Assembly: GCA_027490155.1 (NCBI GenBank)
Contig: JAIXYP010000013.1
Location: forward strand, 25,270 to 89,269
Reading direction: 5' to 3'
Origin: Cytophagaceae bacterium
Lineage (GTDB): Bacteria; Bacteroidota; Bacteroidia; Cytophagales; Flexibacteraceae
DNA: 64,000 nt
This document shows, one piece after another, positions 17,032 to 27,126 of the stretch. The notes beneath the pieces are model-generated. The model worked only from the letters and a program-made list of their open reading frames with translations. It ran no database searches and was not told the origin of the DNA. How positions within the stretch are numbered: the first letter of the stretch is position 1; each line of letters begins with the position of its first letter. Made by a program: the position numbers and the translations under genes.

Positions 17032-19920
17032 TTAGTCGATCATGACCTTTACGGTGGTGCGGCTCTTGGAATCTGAAAGCTGCAATAAGTACAAGCCTTT
17101 CGCAAAATAAGAGACATTAATGGGATCGCTGGTACCAGCATCGTCAAGCTGAAGTTGGCCCGATGACACCAAGCGTCCGTTGCTACTAAGGAGGTTGTAA
17201 TGCAATTGCTGCAGGCCAGAGTTCGGAAGGCTAACACGAAAGAATCCACTCGACGGGTTTGGAAAGACGGATAGAGCAGATTTGGTCAGGGCCTCCTCGA
17301 GCGAGTTAACAATAACAGCTGCACTTGTCACACGGCAACCAGCTGAAGTTGTGATTGTAACGGTATAGTTTCCTGTTTGGAGTGGTACAAAGACACTGTC
17401 GGTAGCGGATGCTACTGGAACTCCATTGCGTGACCATTGATAAGTAAGCGAACCGAGTGTACTAATCGGATTCAGGAATAGACTGTCATTACGTTGGGTG
17501 ATTACTGGAAGTACCAATTGCTGAATACCAAGGATGTTAACCTCATCAGTGGCAGAGCATCCGCTGGCATTGCTAGTGACACGAATGCGATAGGTACCCG
17601 GGGCTGCAACTGTAATGGTCGAAACACTACTCAGAATAGTGCCGTTGGCGTCGGTCCACTGATAGGTAAAGTTGTTATCAATGAAACCATTAAGGACCCG
17701 GGCGTTGCTGCAAAGCTCACGATCTGGGCCAAGGTTGGCCGATGCCGGGACAAAACTAGGTTTTGCACGGGCATCAACGGTCTGAGGCGCGGTGTAGCTA
17801 ACATTGATCCAGACACGTTGCTCACGGCTATTGGTGTCGCTTGTGTTGCGAGCCCTGACCTGATACCAACCTTCGGAAGGCACCAAAACTGTCCGCGTTA
17901 GCGTACCTGTGCCAACGATGCTATCCAAAACACGGCCACAAGGGTCGGTTAGCAAGGCAGTAAGATTAGTATTGTTAAAGCTAGGGTACAAGATGTAGGT
18001 CAAGGATGTATTAGCCGCTACATAAACCTTTCCTGCACTCCGGAGGGCTTTGCTACGTGCGGGAATAGCCCCACCTTGTTGTAATGATTTTGGATGAGAA
18101 TCACCAAGATCATTAGATAGCTCCCACTCTTGCACAGTCGGGATGGTCCGGATGCTGACAGGTGCGTCAAAGTTGGTACCGACTGGTGCCCAAACCGAAA
18201 TGCCACGACGAGCAGCGCTGCCATTGCATGGCGGGGTGCTAATCTGGACCCTACCATCAGCTGCCACAGTCCGGATGTCGGTTGCGGCGCTGCTGCCGCC
18301 GTAGTCAATCAGGCGAGTGCCAGGGGCGAATGTGGTAGTGATCCAGCTACTTTGCCATGTTGTCCAGTTGTCAGACATACCAATGATGGCACGTTGGCGG
18401 CGCTCGACCACAAGATGATCAGGCGTAGAAACAGGTACGAGATAGGCCCCAGCCTTGAAGTCAAATACTTTATGTGCTTTGATTATGAAGGCTACATCTG
18501 ACCGGGTGCGGAGCGCGGCAGTGTCAGTAGGGATGTGAGTGAACCTGACATTACGCGAACCTAGATCAAAAAGATCCTCAATAAATACGCCTGGGTTGCC
18601 ATCTAGTGCAGCCACTACTGCATATGCAACAGCTAGGCGAGGCTCCCTTGGGTCAATATTTGGGGCAAGCTCAGACGAGCTCTGCCAGCGTTGCGGATTG
18701 CCTGTGGCATCAACCGGATAGTTGCCATTGATATCTAGCCCTCGGAAACCGGTGGCTGGTTGATTAGGTCGAAAGGTATCATGATTATTAACAAAAGGAA
18801 CAGTGCGATCGCGACGTGCTTGTTGCAGACCTGGCAGGTTGCTCATGTCGTAATTGCCGAGTCCATATACAAGCCCTACAAGACCAGGACCATTGGCGTA
18901 ACCATGGAGTTGGAAATCAAAGGTGCCAGCACGGCCCTGGACAGCATCTACCCAAGCATCCATTTCGGTAGCTCCACCGACCCACTCGCCTACTGCAAAC
19001 ATATTGTTGCCACCACTAGCAAAGGCAGCATTGTTTTGGGTATTAAATAGGATGTCTTCAGACACTGCCGCTGGAAAGTGTTTTATGGCATCCAATCGCC
19101 AGCCATCTACTCCAGTTTGTTTTTTCATCCAGACCATCCAGTCGCGTGAGTTGTTACGCATGTAGTTAGGTGTCTGGACCGGATTAAATCCGCCTCGGGT
19201 TGCCTGTCCGAAGGAATTGGCATAAAAAGCATTGTCTGGGCCGAAGGTAAGTCTGGTTGGATCATCGCCAGTGTAGCGGTTATCACCAGGGCCTGGGTTA
19301 AAATTTTGCCAGTTTTTTGGCCAGCGACCATTACGATTCAGGTATTCGGTTGCAGACTCATCACCTACAGGGGTTCCGAAACATGCGTATCTAAACGTTT
19401 TAAACCCGTTGGTTGGGTCATTTGCAATATCTTGGTAATTGGCCAATGGCAAGTTAGTACGGTAAAACCTGATGGCGGCACTATCCTGACCACCAGCACC
19501 AGAAGCACTGCCAGCACCGTCGGTATGGTTGAGCACAACATCCTGAACAACCTCGATGCCGTTGGCATGCATTACTGCTACCATCCGCAAGAACTCGTCC
19601 TTATCACCAAATGGGGTCTTGAGATTGTTCTTCTGGAACTTATCACCCAAGTCATAATGGTCAAAAGGCGAGTAGCCATTACTCATTGGGTTAGCATTTT
19701 TGCTGCTAACTGGCACCCAAACTGCCTCGACACCCAGCTCCCGAAGTCGTGGAGCCATATCGACTAGATAGTTGGACCATCCCTGAGGGTAGTTATTGTT
19801 CTTAAAATCCCACCAAAAAGCCTGCAACACTGTGCGTCGGCTAGGTTGGGCATAGCTTGTGAGACTTGGAAGCATCAGTAGCAAAAGGACTGAAGCTAAG
19901 AGTGGTAATTTCCGGATCAT
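17032..19920 (-). CDS. Secreted GH13 alpha-amylase with T9SS sorting domain
   Basis: The product has 962 residues. A signal peptide (1-24, ending TSYAQ) precedes a GH13 barrel with DVVLNHTD (127-134), GWRLD with nucleophile D277, VGEW with acid/base E312 and NNHD with D381. The opening QAFWWDF and GVEAVWVPVSSK resemble liquefying alpha-amylases. After the barrel come a beta domain, an Ig/PKD-like pair (about 735-880, SNASGCSATDEV type) and a C-terminal Por-type sorting domain (about 885-962, SVFPNPSSGFFRVSL then GLYLLQLSD and KVMID). It would be exported by T9SS and attached to or released from the cell surface to cut starch or glycogen. It has no SusC/D partner nearby. Confidence 0.92.
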   Translation of the reverse strand: MIRKLPLLASVLLLLMLPSLTSYAQPSRRTVLQAFWWDFKNNNYPQGWSNYLVDMAPRLRELGVEAVWVPVSSKNANPMSNGYSPFDHYDLGDKFQKNNLKTPFGDKDEFLRMVAVMHANGIEVVQDVVLNHTDGAGSASGAGGQDSAAIRFYRTNLPLANYQDIANDPTNGFKTFRYACFGTPVGDESATEYLNRNGRWPKNWQNFNPGPGDNRYTGDDPTRLTFGPDNAFYANSFGQATRGGFNPVQTPNYMRNNSRDWMVWMKKQTGVDGWRLDAIKHFPAAVSEDILFNTQNNAAFASGGNNMFAVGEWVGGATEMDAWVDAVQGRAGTFDFQLHGYANGPGLVGLVYGLGNYDMSNLPGLQQARRDRTVPFVNNHDTFRPNQPATGFRGLDINGNYPVDATGNPQRWQSSSELAPNIDPREPRLAVAYAVVAALDGNPGVFIEDLFDLGSRNVRFTHIPTDTAALRTRSDVAFIIKAHKVFDFKAGAYLVPVSTPDHLVVERRQRAIIGMSDNWTTWQSSWITTTFAPGTRLIDYGGSSAATDIRTVAADGRVQISTPPCNGSAARRGISVWAPVGTNFDAPVSIRTIPTVQEWELSNDLGDSHPKSLQQGGAIPARSKALRSAGKVYVAANTSLTYILYPSFNNTNLTALLTDPCGRVLDSIVGTGTLTRTVLVPSEGWYQVRARNTSDTNSREQRVWINVSYTAPQTVDARAKPSFVPASANLGPDRELCSNARVLNGFIDNNFTYQWTDANGTILSSVSTITVAAPGTYRIRVTSNASGCSATDEVNILGIQQLVLPVITQRNDSLFLNPISTLGSLTYQWSRNGVPVASATDSVFVPLQTGNYTVTITTSAGCRVTSAAVIVNSLEEALTKSALSVFPNPSSGFFRVSLPNSGLQQLHYNLLSSNGRLVSSGQLQLDDAGTSDPINVSYFAKGLYLLQLSDSKSRTTVKVMID

Positions 19921-20153
19921 ATTGGGTTAATGTTGGTGTGGAGCCTAGGCAAACATGAAACCATGAAGCCTACCTTCGATTCAGGAGTAAGACAGCAGTT
20001 TTGTCTAAATCGTTGTAAAGATACGGGCAAGTCGCAAATTTTTATGTCAACTTAACTATTTTCGAGGTGAACTAAAAAAAATTAACTGCCAATTGTTTTT
20101 GTTTTCTGTGAGACTCACTATCTTTGGAGCACAGAATTAACCCTAAAAAGAAA
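19921..20153. other. Divergent promoter region between two secreted-protein genes
   Basis: It is AT-rich near 20030-20110. A good plus-strand promoter lies at 20098-20126. For the minus-strand GH13 gene I see only a degenerate -7 box (20016-20023, one mismatch) without a spaced -33. Confidence 0.4.
20098..20126 (+). promoter_or_regulatory. Promoter TTTG-N17-TATCTTTG
   Basis: A TTTG (20098-20101) and a perfect TAnnTTTG box (20119-20126) with 17 bp between them, 27 bp before the ATG at 20154. This is the best-formed Bacteroidota-type promoter in the window and fits a strongly expressed secreted protein. Confidence 0.6.
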
Positions 20154-20951
20154 ATGAAAGTACGCATACTCTTCGCAGGTGTTTTGGCATCATTGCTGAG
20201 CACTGCCGCTATGGCTCAAGTTGACGGCATCACAGTTGGCCCTGCTGGCGCCACCTTTAATGACCCGATCACGATCACCGTTTATCCAGATCAAACCTGT
20301 CCCCTTCCTTCTGCTGATCCCAACAAATCCCTATCAGGTGCCTCTATTATCCGTATTCACGGTGGTGTTACACTAGGGACTACTGCTTGGCAAAACGTAG
20401 TAGACGCTGGCAATGGCGCAACTGACGCTATTACAGGTTTCACACAAGATCCAGTTACTGGGTACTGGAGCAAAACCATTACACCTAATGCTTATTGGAC
20501 TGGCACTGGTGGTGCTCCTCTAATTGGTGTAACAGGACTAAACTTTGTATTGAACGGTGGCCCAGCTGGCACCCAGTGGGACAAAGAAGGTAAGGGTTCC
20601 ACCCCTGCTGGCGGTACCGCATGTGCAGATTATGCTGTTGTCCTTCCGCTTAGCGGCCCAATCACCGAGATCCCGAACAACATCCTGTCAGCGCGTGGCA
20701 AGATGATCAAAACCATTGCCCCGAACCCAGTTGTTGGTGCTACCACAATCAAGTACATGTTAGCCAAAACTGGTAACGTTTCTGTCAAGGTATATAACGC
20801 CATTGGTACCGAAGTCGCTACCCTTGTGCAAGAAAACCAAGAAGCTGGTGACCATAGCATTACTTGGAACGCCAACGTGACCGCTGGAATCTATCATGTT
20901 AGCGTTTCGGCAAACGGCCTGAGCGATGCCATGAAGGTTATTGTCAAGTAA
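20154..20951 (+). CDS. Secreted one-module protein with T9SS sorting domain
   Basis: The product has 265 residues from the ATG at 20154. A TTG 30 nt upstream lies inside the promoter and is rejected. A signal peptide ends at MAQ. Residues about 20-175 form one beta-rich module with a pattern (FNDPITITV, then IIRIHGGVT, then WQNVV, later Y, G, NG and DYAVVLP) that also fits the first module of the GH13 protein at 21282 (VSDSIAITY, VYIHTGLVT, WTNV, FVPLY). The last 80 residues are a Por sorting domain (IAPNPVVGATTIKYML, VYNAIGTEV, GIYHVSVSA, KVIVK). No catalytic motif is seen. A surface starch-binding helper is plausible from context only. A strong terminator follows. Confidence 0.8.
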   Translation: MKVRILFAGVLASLLSTAAMAQVDGITVGPAGATFNDPITITVYPDQTCPLPSADPNKSLSGASIIRIHGGVTLGTTAWQNVVDAGNGATDAITGFTQDPVTGYWSKTITPNAYWTGTGGAPLIGVTGLNFVLNGGPAGTQWDKEGKGSTPAGGTACADYAVVLPLSGPITEIPNNILSARGKMIKTIAPNPVVGATTIKYMLAKTGNVSVKVYNAIGTEVATLVQENQEAGDHSITWNANVTAGIYHVSVSANGLSDAMKVIVK

Positions 20952-20993
20952 TTATCCCTGCATGCGTTCTCGCAACACCCATTAGTATAGAGA

Positions 20994-21022
20994 GCGTCTC
21001 CGGAGATGGGGACGCTTTTTTT
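20994..21022 (+). terminator. Rho-independent terminator after the T9SS module protein
   Basis: Stem GCGTCTCC (20994-21001) with GGGGACGC (21008-21015), one G-T pair, 6-nt loop, then seven T residues. It separates this gene from the GH13 gene 267 bp on, so the two are not one simple operon. Confidence 0.85.
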
Positions 21023-21281
21023 ATGCCCCATTATGCGCCTAAGATTGCCAAAGACACAATAATCTACACAAAAGAAACCTGTGACTTTAGATCCGATGCA
21101 ACTGATTTTGGGCATTGCTTGTCTTATTGAAAATACCACCTGATACCCAAGGCTGCTGGTTGTAAACCTGGCTAAGCAGCAGTAGCCCAATTGGACAAAA
21201 CGGATTGGTAAGTGCCCTTGCCCACAAGCCAATCGCTAGTTCTTTTTTTGCCTACGAATCACGACCGATTTAACCGAACCA

Positions 21282-24161
21282 ATGAAAACCTACCTCCACC
21301 ACAAAGCCGTATCTAGGCTGCTCAAAGCACTAGTATTTTCGCTAACCATCTTTAGCCTTGCCAATACCACGCAAGCACAAGTAGTAACCTGGCTACCCTA
21401 CTTTCCATCTGTTTCTGACTCGATCGCGATCACCTACAATGCCACCGAAGGCAATGCTGGTGTATTAGGGCTTGATACAGTCTATATCCATACGGGTCTT
21501 GTAACCACCTCGGCTACTGCCACAGGCTGGACCAATGTCCAAGGCGTTTGGGGAACCCGTGATAGAAGGGTCCGGATGCGCCCACTTGGGAATAACCTAC
21601 ACTACATCAAGATAGGAATACGCCAGTTTTATAATTACCCGGCTGGTAACGCCTTCCGTCTCGGTATGGTGTTCCGGAACTTTGACGGGTCACGCGTTGG
21701 CCGATCTTCCTCAGGGACAGACATTTTTGTTCCTCTATATCAAGCAGGTCAGATTGCCGTTCGGTTTGTACAACCGAGCCAAACAGTTGTAAATGTCGAG
21801 CAAGGCCAACCCGTGCCGATCGAATTAAGATCATCCATTTCTGCTAATCTTAGCATCACGAGCAATGGCAACCTGATTGCTGTCAATAATGGCACCTCGA
21901 TCATGCAGAACGTTACGTTCAACACACCAGGTTACGCATGGGTCAAAGCTGAAGCTGAACTTGGAGGTCCAGTTTTGGCCAAGGATTCGTTCCGAGTCTT
22001 CGTTCGGAAAACGCAACCAATCCAGGATATGCCCGCTGGGGTCGAATATGGCATAACATACCTGCCTAACGGCACCAGCGCAATTCTGGCCCTATATGCC
22101 CCGCTAAAGCAGTACGTCTATTGCCTTGGTGACTTTAATAACTTTGACCTCAACAATGACTACCTCATGAACCGTAGTCAGGATGGCAACAGCTACTGGA
22201 TTCAGCTTGACAACCTGCCGAGTACAGAGGTCGCCTTTCAGTATTTCGTAGATGGTAGTATCCGTATCGGAGATCCATATTCGGATATAATACTAGACCC
22301 AAATAACGATCAGTTTATCCCACGGTCCACATACGCTGGGCTCAGAACCTACCCTGCACGGGCACAAGGCATTGTTTCTATCCTGCAATGTAACCAGCAG
22401 CCGTATAACTGGATAAACCCGAACTTTACAAAGCCCGCCAAAACCGATCTAGTTGTCTATGAGCTGTTGGTGCGTGATTTCACGACGGACCGCAATTACC
22501 AAAGGATGACTGACTCGTTGAAATACCTTAAGCGATTGGGCATCAACTGTATCGAGATCATGCCTGTTAACGAGTTTGATGGCAATATCTCTTGGGGCTA
22601 TAATCCGTCCTACCACAACGCAATTGACAAGGCATACGGTAGCCGCAATAATTTCAAAGCCTTTGTGGATGCCTGCCACGGATATGGCATTGCGGTGGTG
22701 GTCGATATGGTTTTCAATCACGGGACTGGCCAAAACCCAATGGCTGCGCTCTACTGGAACTCGGCAACCAACAAACCTGCTGCCAATAGTCCTTACTACA
22801 ATCAGGATGCGAGACATCCTTTCAATGTCTATAACGACTTCAATCACGAAAGCGCGGCCACACAATATTATATGGACCGAGTTAACAAACATTTCCTGAC
22901 TGAGTATCGGGTGGACGGCTTTCGGTTTGACCTCAGCAAAGGTTTTACTCAGGTAAACAGTGGTAGCAATGTAGGAGCTTGGAGTGCCTACGATGCTAGC
23001 CGTGTTAGGTTATTGCAGCGCATGGCAGATAAAATCTGGCAGACGTCGCCCAATGCTTATGTTATCTTGGAGCACCTAGCAGATAACAGCGAAGAGACCG
23101 TCCTAGCCAACTATGGCATGATGCTATGGGGCAACATAAACGGAGCCTATCAAGAAGCAACAGAAGGCAACACAGCCGGAAGCGACATCAGCTGGGGATT
23201 CTACCGTAACCGTGGCTGGCAACAACCCAACCTCCTGAGCTACATGGAAAGTCATGACGAAGAGCGTCTAATGGTAAATGCACGGAACAACGGCGTTTTG
23301 TTCAACCCTAACCACAATCCACGAAATACAGACATCGCACTACACAGGATGAAGTTGGCCTCGACTTTCTTCTTCACGATCCCTGGCCCTAAAATGATCT
23401 GGCAGTTTGGCGAAATGGGCTACGATTTCAGCATCAATTATTGCCCTAATGGTACAGTCAATGGCAATTGCCGCACCGATAGTAAGCCCATTCGCTGGGA
23501 TTACTTGCAAGATGCGAACCGCAAAAATCTCTGGAAAGCATATCAGGCCCTAATCAAACTCAAGAATGAGGAGCCGATTTTCCAGAACTCAACCCCAGTA
23601 CTTACTTTAGGTGGCACTAGCTATAAGTTCATTAAAAACACACTAAATGGCCAGCATGTTGTGGTCGTAGGCAACTTTGCCGTGAGCAATAACAACTTGG
23701 TACCTGGCTTTCAGCAAACAGGCAAGTGGTATGAGTTTTTTACTGGGGATAGCATCACGGTGACTAATGTAAATATGCAGCTAGCGATGAGCCCAAGTGA
23801 GTTCAGGATCTATAGCACCAAAAAGTTCTTCACCCCAGACCGTAATATCCTCACAGCCCTAGACCCTGAACTGGGCATCGTTGGCAATGGCGGAGAGGTA
23901 CTTGCCTACCCCAACCCAAGTAATGGCATGATCAATATCCGGATTCCCGTAACAGAAGCAGGACAAGTATCATTCCGTATTTATGATATGATGGGCAAAG
24001 AGGTGTTTGGCCAAACTGATGGTGTGCAGCCAGTCGGCACCCATAGCACAACTTGGACTGGCCTCAGCCAACTTGGCCAACCAGTACCAAATGGGCAGTA
24101 TATGATCAGGATCCAGACGGGAAACAACGTCAAAACCACCCGGGTGACTGTAGGCAGGTAG
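21282..24161 (+). CDS. Secreted multidomain GH13 enzyme with T9SS sorting domain
   Basis: The product has 959 residues. The signal peptide ends near TTQAQ (33). Order: an N-terminal beta module (about 34-155, like the protein at 20154), a linker beta domain (about 160-245), a CBM48-like early-set domain (about 255-345, VYCLGDFNNFD), and the GH13 barrel with DMVFNH (475-480), GFRFD with nucleophile D550, ILEH with acid/base E597 and ESHDE with D659. A beta C-domain and a Por sorting domain (YPNPSNGMINIRIPV, FRIYDMMGKEVF, GQYMIRIQTG) end it. The CBM48-barrel pair resembles glycogen-branching or pullulanase-like GH13, and the exact bond specificity is open. It acts outside the cell. Confidence 0.9.
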   Translation: MKTYLHHKAVSRLLKALVFSLTIFSLANTTQAQVVTWLPYFPSVSDSIAITYNATEGNAGVLGLDTVYIHTGLVTTSATATGWTNVQGVWGTRDRRVRMRPLGNNLHYIKIGIRQFYNYPAGNAFRLGMVFRNFDGSRVGRSSSGTDIFVPLYQAGQIAVRFVQPSQTVVNVEQGQPVPIELRSSISANLSITSNGNLIAVNNGTSIMQNVTFNTPGYAWVKAEAELGGPVLAKDSFRVFVRKTQPIQDMPAGVEYGITYLPNGTSAILALYAPLKQYVYCLGDFNNFDLNNDYLMNRSQDGNSYWIQLDNLPSTEVAFQYFVDGSIRIGDPYSDIILDPNNDQFIPRSTYAGLRTYPARAQGIVSILQCNQQPYNWINPNFTKPAKTDLVVYELLVRDFTTDRNYQRMTDSLKYLKRLGINCIEIMPVNEFDGNISWGYNPSYHNAIDKAYGSRNNFKAFVDACHGYGIAVVVDMVFNHGTGQNPMAALYWNSATNKPAANSPYYNQDARHPFNVYNDFNHESAATQYYMDRVNKHFLTEYRVDGFRFDLSKGFTQVNSGSNVGAWSAYDASRVRLLQRMADKIWQTSPNAYVILEHLADNSEETVLANYGMMLWGNINGAYQEATEGNTAGSDISWGFYRNRGWQQPNLLSYMESHDEERLMVNARNNGVLFNPNHNPRNTDIALHRMKLASTFFFTIPGPKMIWQFGEMGYDFSINYCPNGTVNGNCRTDSKPIRWDYLQDANRKNLWKAYQALIKLKNEEPIFQNSTPVLTLGGTSYKFIKNTLNGQHVVVVGNFAVSNNNLVPGFQQTGKWYEFFTGDSITVTNVNMQLAMSPSEFRIYSTKKFFTPDRNILTALDPELGIVGNGGEVLAYPNPSNGMINIRIPVTEAGQVSFRIYDMMGKEVFGQTDGVQPVGTHSTTWTGLSQLGQPVPNGQYMIRIQTGNNVKTTRVTVGR

Positions 24162-24219
24162 TCCTGATTTTAAATGATGATGTGTTAAATGATTAAGCGC
24201 TTAACATTCTGATTTCCTC

Positions 24220-24249
24220 AAAGGCCCAACAGTAATTTTGGGCCTTTTC
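24220..24249 (+). terminator. Terminator of the GH13 gene at 21282
   Basis: AAAGGCCCAA (24220-24229) pairs with TTGGGCCTTT (24238-24247), ending in TTTTCT, 59 bp after the stop. Confidence 0.75.
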
Positions 24250-24299
24250 TATTTAGCACGTGGGCTCATTTGGCTGATTAGTTTCTGCCCATTTAAATG

Positions 24300-24335
24300 C
24301 GATCAGCCATCTGGCCTAAACCGGATGGCTGATCG
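24300..24335 (-). terminator. Long hairpin downstream of the TonB receptor gene
   Basis: Twelve perfect base pairs (24300-24311 with 24324-24335), extended by GG/CC and one T-G pair around a 6-nt CCTAAA loop. It lies 49 bp after the receptor stop. It has no good T-run, so it may act as a 3' stabiliser as much as a terminator. Confidence 0.55.
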
Positions 24336-24383
24336 TTCGAAGTGGTCGATATAGTTGCAATACGATAGTTAAACCTCCTTCTG

Positions 24384-26837
24384 CTAGAACACAACTCGAT
24401 AGTTAACGTTCGGGAACAAGCCAAGCTGCGGGATGGTTGACTCTCTGTTTTTCTCTATATTCCAGGTTTTACTGAATGGATTTTGGCGGTTTGTGATGTT
24501 CTGGATATCAACAAAGAACTCATGAGTCACGCGGCCGACATTGGCCCGCAAAGTGGTCTTGAAGTCGATCCGGAAGTAGTCCTCAAAGCGTTTGCCATAA
24601 GCATTGGCATCGTCCTGGATTCCGGAACGGGCGATGGTGCTGGCCGTAACGTCAAACGGCGTGTAATACCGACCACCACCTGTCGTGACCTTGGTGTCAA
24701 AGGCAAGGACGAAAGTTTTGCTGAGCTTAACCTCATAGCCGCCTAGTACATTTACCAACCAATTGCTGTTGAAGGCCGTATTGCGCCATACATTATCACT
24801 GCCCTGATAACGGCTATCATAAACGGAGGTGGTGATCAGGAAATAATACCCATTGCTGAAGGTGCGCTCAAGCGTTGCCTCGATGCCAAAGGTGCGACCA
24901 CGACCAGTACTCTGGAGGCTATCGCCTGTTGGGTAGTTAAAGTCAGCCCCGTAGTTTAGCATGGAGTAAGAGGTAGGACGTGCCTCAACAGGAGCATTGT
25001 AAAGCTCCTGCAAATAGGCCTCGGTCCTCAGACGTGTATGGCTGCCAAAGACCCTATTATAGCCCAGAACGAGGTGGTGTGACTGGGTAAACTTGAGGTC
25101 TTTGTTAGTCAGTTCAGCACTACCATCAGCTGCAACCGTACGGCGGAAATAGGTAGCAAGTGGTTGAGCTTGGCTATGTAGCCCATAGCCAAAACTGATA
25201 TTACTAAGCTCGTCAAGTAGGTAGCGTGCACCGATCCTAGGCTCAATCGCAACTTGGTTGTTGAGCGAAATATTCTGGATATGGAGCCCAGCATTGGCCG
25301 TTAGGCGATCTGAGAACTTGTATTGGTACTGGCCATAGGCTTGGTATAGCATCGTGCTGCCGTCCGAAGTACGCAAAGGGCGCATATAGGTCTGGCGAGG
25401 AACCCCTACGCCTGTAGCCGGCAAATAGGTCAAGACACTATCATTGAAACTAAAGCCTTGATAGTCGATCATGGTACCGAAGTTGAGCGTCGATTGGCTG
25501 CTGAACTTATGGCTAAGGTTGTAACGTAGGCTGGTGCGGCTGGTGGAGGTTTTGTCCCGATAAAGCTTAATTTTTTGGCTATAATCTTGGCCCGCCAGGG
25601 AGTCATTGATGGCACTAACAGTATTACCTGACATACCAAAGGTTAGTTTGCCATAGGTTTTAGGGCTCCAGAAATGGATATAGTTGGCGCCAACCACACC
25701 CATACTAGTACGATAGGTCAAGTCTTGACGATCCCCAGAATACAGAGAGGTTGTGTCTGCCTCTTTTCCGTTAAAGAAAATATCGCTAAAGCCGCCCATG
25801 CCAAACACCTCAACCCTACCCGACTTACCGACATCATAACTGAGTTTGAAGGTCAAGTCTTGATAGTTTGGCACAGCAGCACCAGTCCCAACATTGAGTC
25901 CAAGTTTTGAAACCAATCCAAGGGTGCTATACCGGTAATTGGCCAAAAAGCTACCCTTTTTGTTTTTCCCTAATGGTCCTTCGGCCCCTGCCTCAAAGCC
26001 ATTGAAGCCTACCTGTCCCAAGAACTCGTACTTGTCGCGATTGCCTTGACGCATATTGAGGTCAAAAGCACCGCTATAAGCATTGCCAAACTCAGCAGGG
26101 AAGGCACCTGTGAAGAAGTCACTTTTGGCTAATACGTTGTTGTTCAGGATAGAGACCGGACCACCCGTGGCACCTGCAGCGCCAAAGTGGCTTGGGTTCG
26201 GGATATCTAGCCCCTCGAACCTCCATAACATCCCTGACGGCGAGTTGCCCCTGATGATAATGTCATTGCGTCCGTCATTGTTGATCTGGACACCTGCAAA
26301 GTTGGAGGCCATGCGGCTAGGGTCATTCCGTGAGCCTGCATACCGCATCGTCTCTTCGATGTTGAAGCCTCGCCCACTGACGTAGCTCATTTCATTTTTA
26401 ACCTCAGTGGCAGCTAGGCGTGGATTTTTGTTGTCTGCCACAACTTCTACAGTGGCACTCTGGGTGACCATTTCTTCCATTGTGATGTCGAGGACGACCT
26501 CTTTGCCAGCGGTGACCAAAACGTTCTGGATTACACGCGGACCATAACCAATGGAGGTAATACGTAGGATTTGGCGCCCAAGAGGTACCCCCTCGAGCCT
26601 GAAGTAACCCTGATCGTCGGATTGCTTGGCTATGTTGCTACCCTGAAGAACAAGGCTAATGACAGCACCGGGGATGGGGTATTTACTATCAGCATCCAGG
26701 ACTCGGCCTTTGACAACCTGGGTAGATCCCGTTTTAACCTCGGAGGACTGCTGTGCATAAGCAGACGAAATGGGCCCGAAAAGTGGCAACGCAAGGAAAG
26801 CCAAAGCAGCTGCCAGAAGTTTGGAAAATGTGATCAT
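24384..26837 (-). CDS. TonB-dependent outer-membrane receptor
   Basis: The product has 817 residues. Signal peptide 1-28 (ending SSAYAQ). A carboxypeptidase-regulatory-like domain (about 40-120, KGRVLDADSKYPIPGAVISL) precedes a plug domain (about 145-260, with GVQINNDGRNDIIIRGNSP) and a 22-strand-type beta barrel ending in an aromatic residue (NVNYRVVF). At this size and without a SusD gene it is not a SusC transporter. It belongs to the broader CarbopepD-reg/plug/barrel group whose substrates range from siderophores to peptides and sugars. The tetR gene lies 289 bp upstream on the same strand and may control it. Confidence 0.88.
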   Translation of the reverse strand: MITFSKLLAAALAFLALPLFGPISSAYAQQSSEVKTGSTQVVKGRVLDADSKYPIPGAVISLVLQGSNIAKQSDDQGYFRLEGVPLGRQILRITSIGYGPRVIQNVLVTAGKEVVLDITMEEMVTQSATVEVVADNKNPRLAATEVKNEMSYVSGRGFNIEETMRYAGSRNDPSRMASNFAGVQINNDGRNDIIIRGNSPSGMLWRFEGLDIPNPSHFGAAGATGGPVSILNNNVLAKSDFFTGAFPAEFGNAYSGAFDLNMRQGNRDKYEFLGQVGFNGFEAGAEGPLGKNKKGSFLANYRYSTLGLVSKLGLNVGTGAAVPNYQDLTFKLSYDVGKSGRVEVFGMGGFSDIFFNGKEADTTSLYSGDRQDLTYRTSMGVVGANYIHFWSPKTYGKLTFGMSGNTVSAINDSLAGQDYSQKIKLYRDKTSTSRTSLRYNLSHKFSSQSTLNFGTMIDYQGFSFNDSVLTYLPATGVGVPRQTYMRPLRTSDGSTMLYQAYGQYQYKFSDRLTANAGLHIQNISLNNQVAIEPRIGARYLLDELSNISFGYGLHSQAQPLATYFRRTVAADGSAELTNKDLKFTQSHHLVLGYNRVFGSHTRLRTEAYLQELYNAPVEARPTSYSMLNYGADFNYPTGDSLQSTGRGRTFGIEATLERTFSNGYYFLITTSVYDSRYQGSDNVWRNTAFNSNWLVNVLGGYEVKLSKTFVLAFDTKVTTGGGRYYTPFDVTASTIARSGIQDDANAYGKRFEDYFRIDFKTTLRANVGRVTHEFFVDIQNITNRQNPFSKTWNIEKNRESTIPQLGLFPNVNYRVVF

Positions 26838-27126
26838 TGTAGTGAGTAATTACTTAGTGGATAGGATGTTTTGTGTGATAGGGCCTTTCTGATTAAGAAC
26901 ACAACATGGCAATGCCGGGATCCGCCAAAGCGGATCAAGCCTTTAGATTGACGAGAGAGTAGGCTAGTATCTATTGTTCAAAGGCAACTAATGGGCAAGA
27001 AATCCACACTAAAAGCATAAGGATAATCTTGACCTCGCATTTGACCAAATAGGAATGGGCAATGAATGACCTAGGAACCCAAAACCATGGCTTGGGAATC
27101 AGGTAATGGACTTAAAAGAATCGAGA

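Noticed and set aside
20124..20153. TTG start for the small T9SS protein
   Set aside because: It lies within the -7 promoter box, and the ATG at 20154 starts a proper signal peptide.
24300..24335. Long palindrome as an insertion-sequence end
   Set aside because: Single copy, no transposase, and its position between convergent genes fits a terminator.
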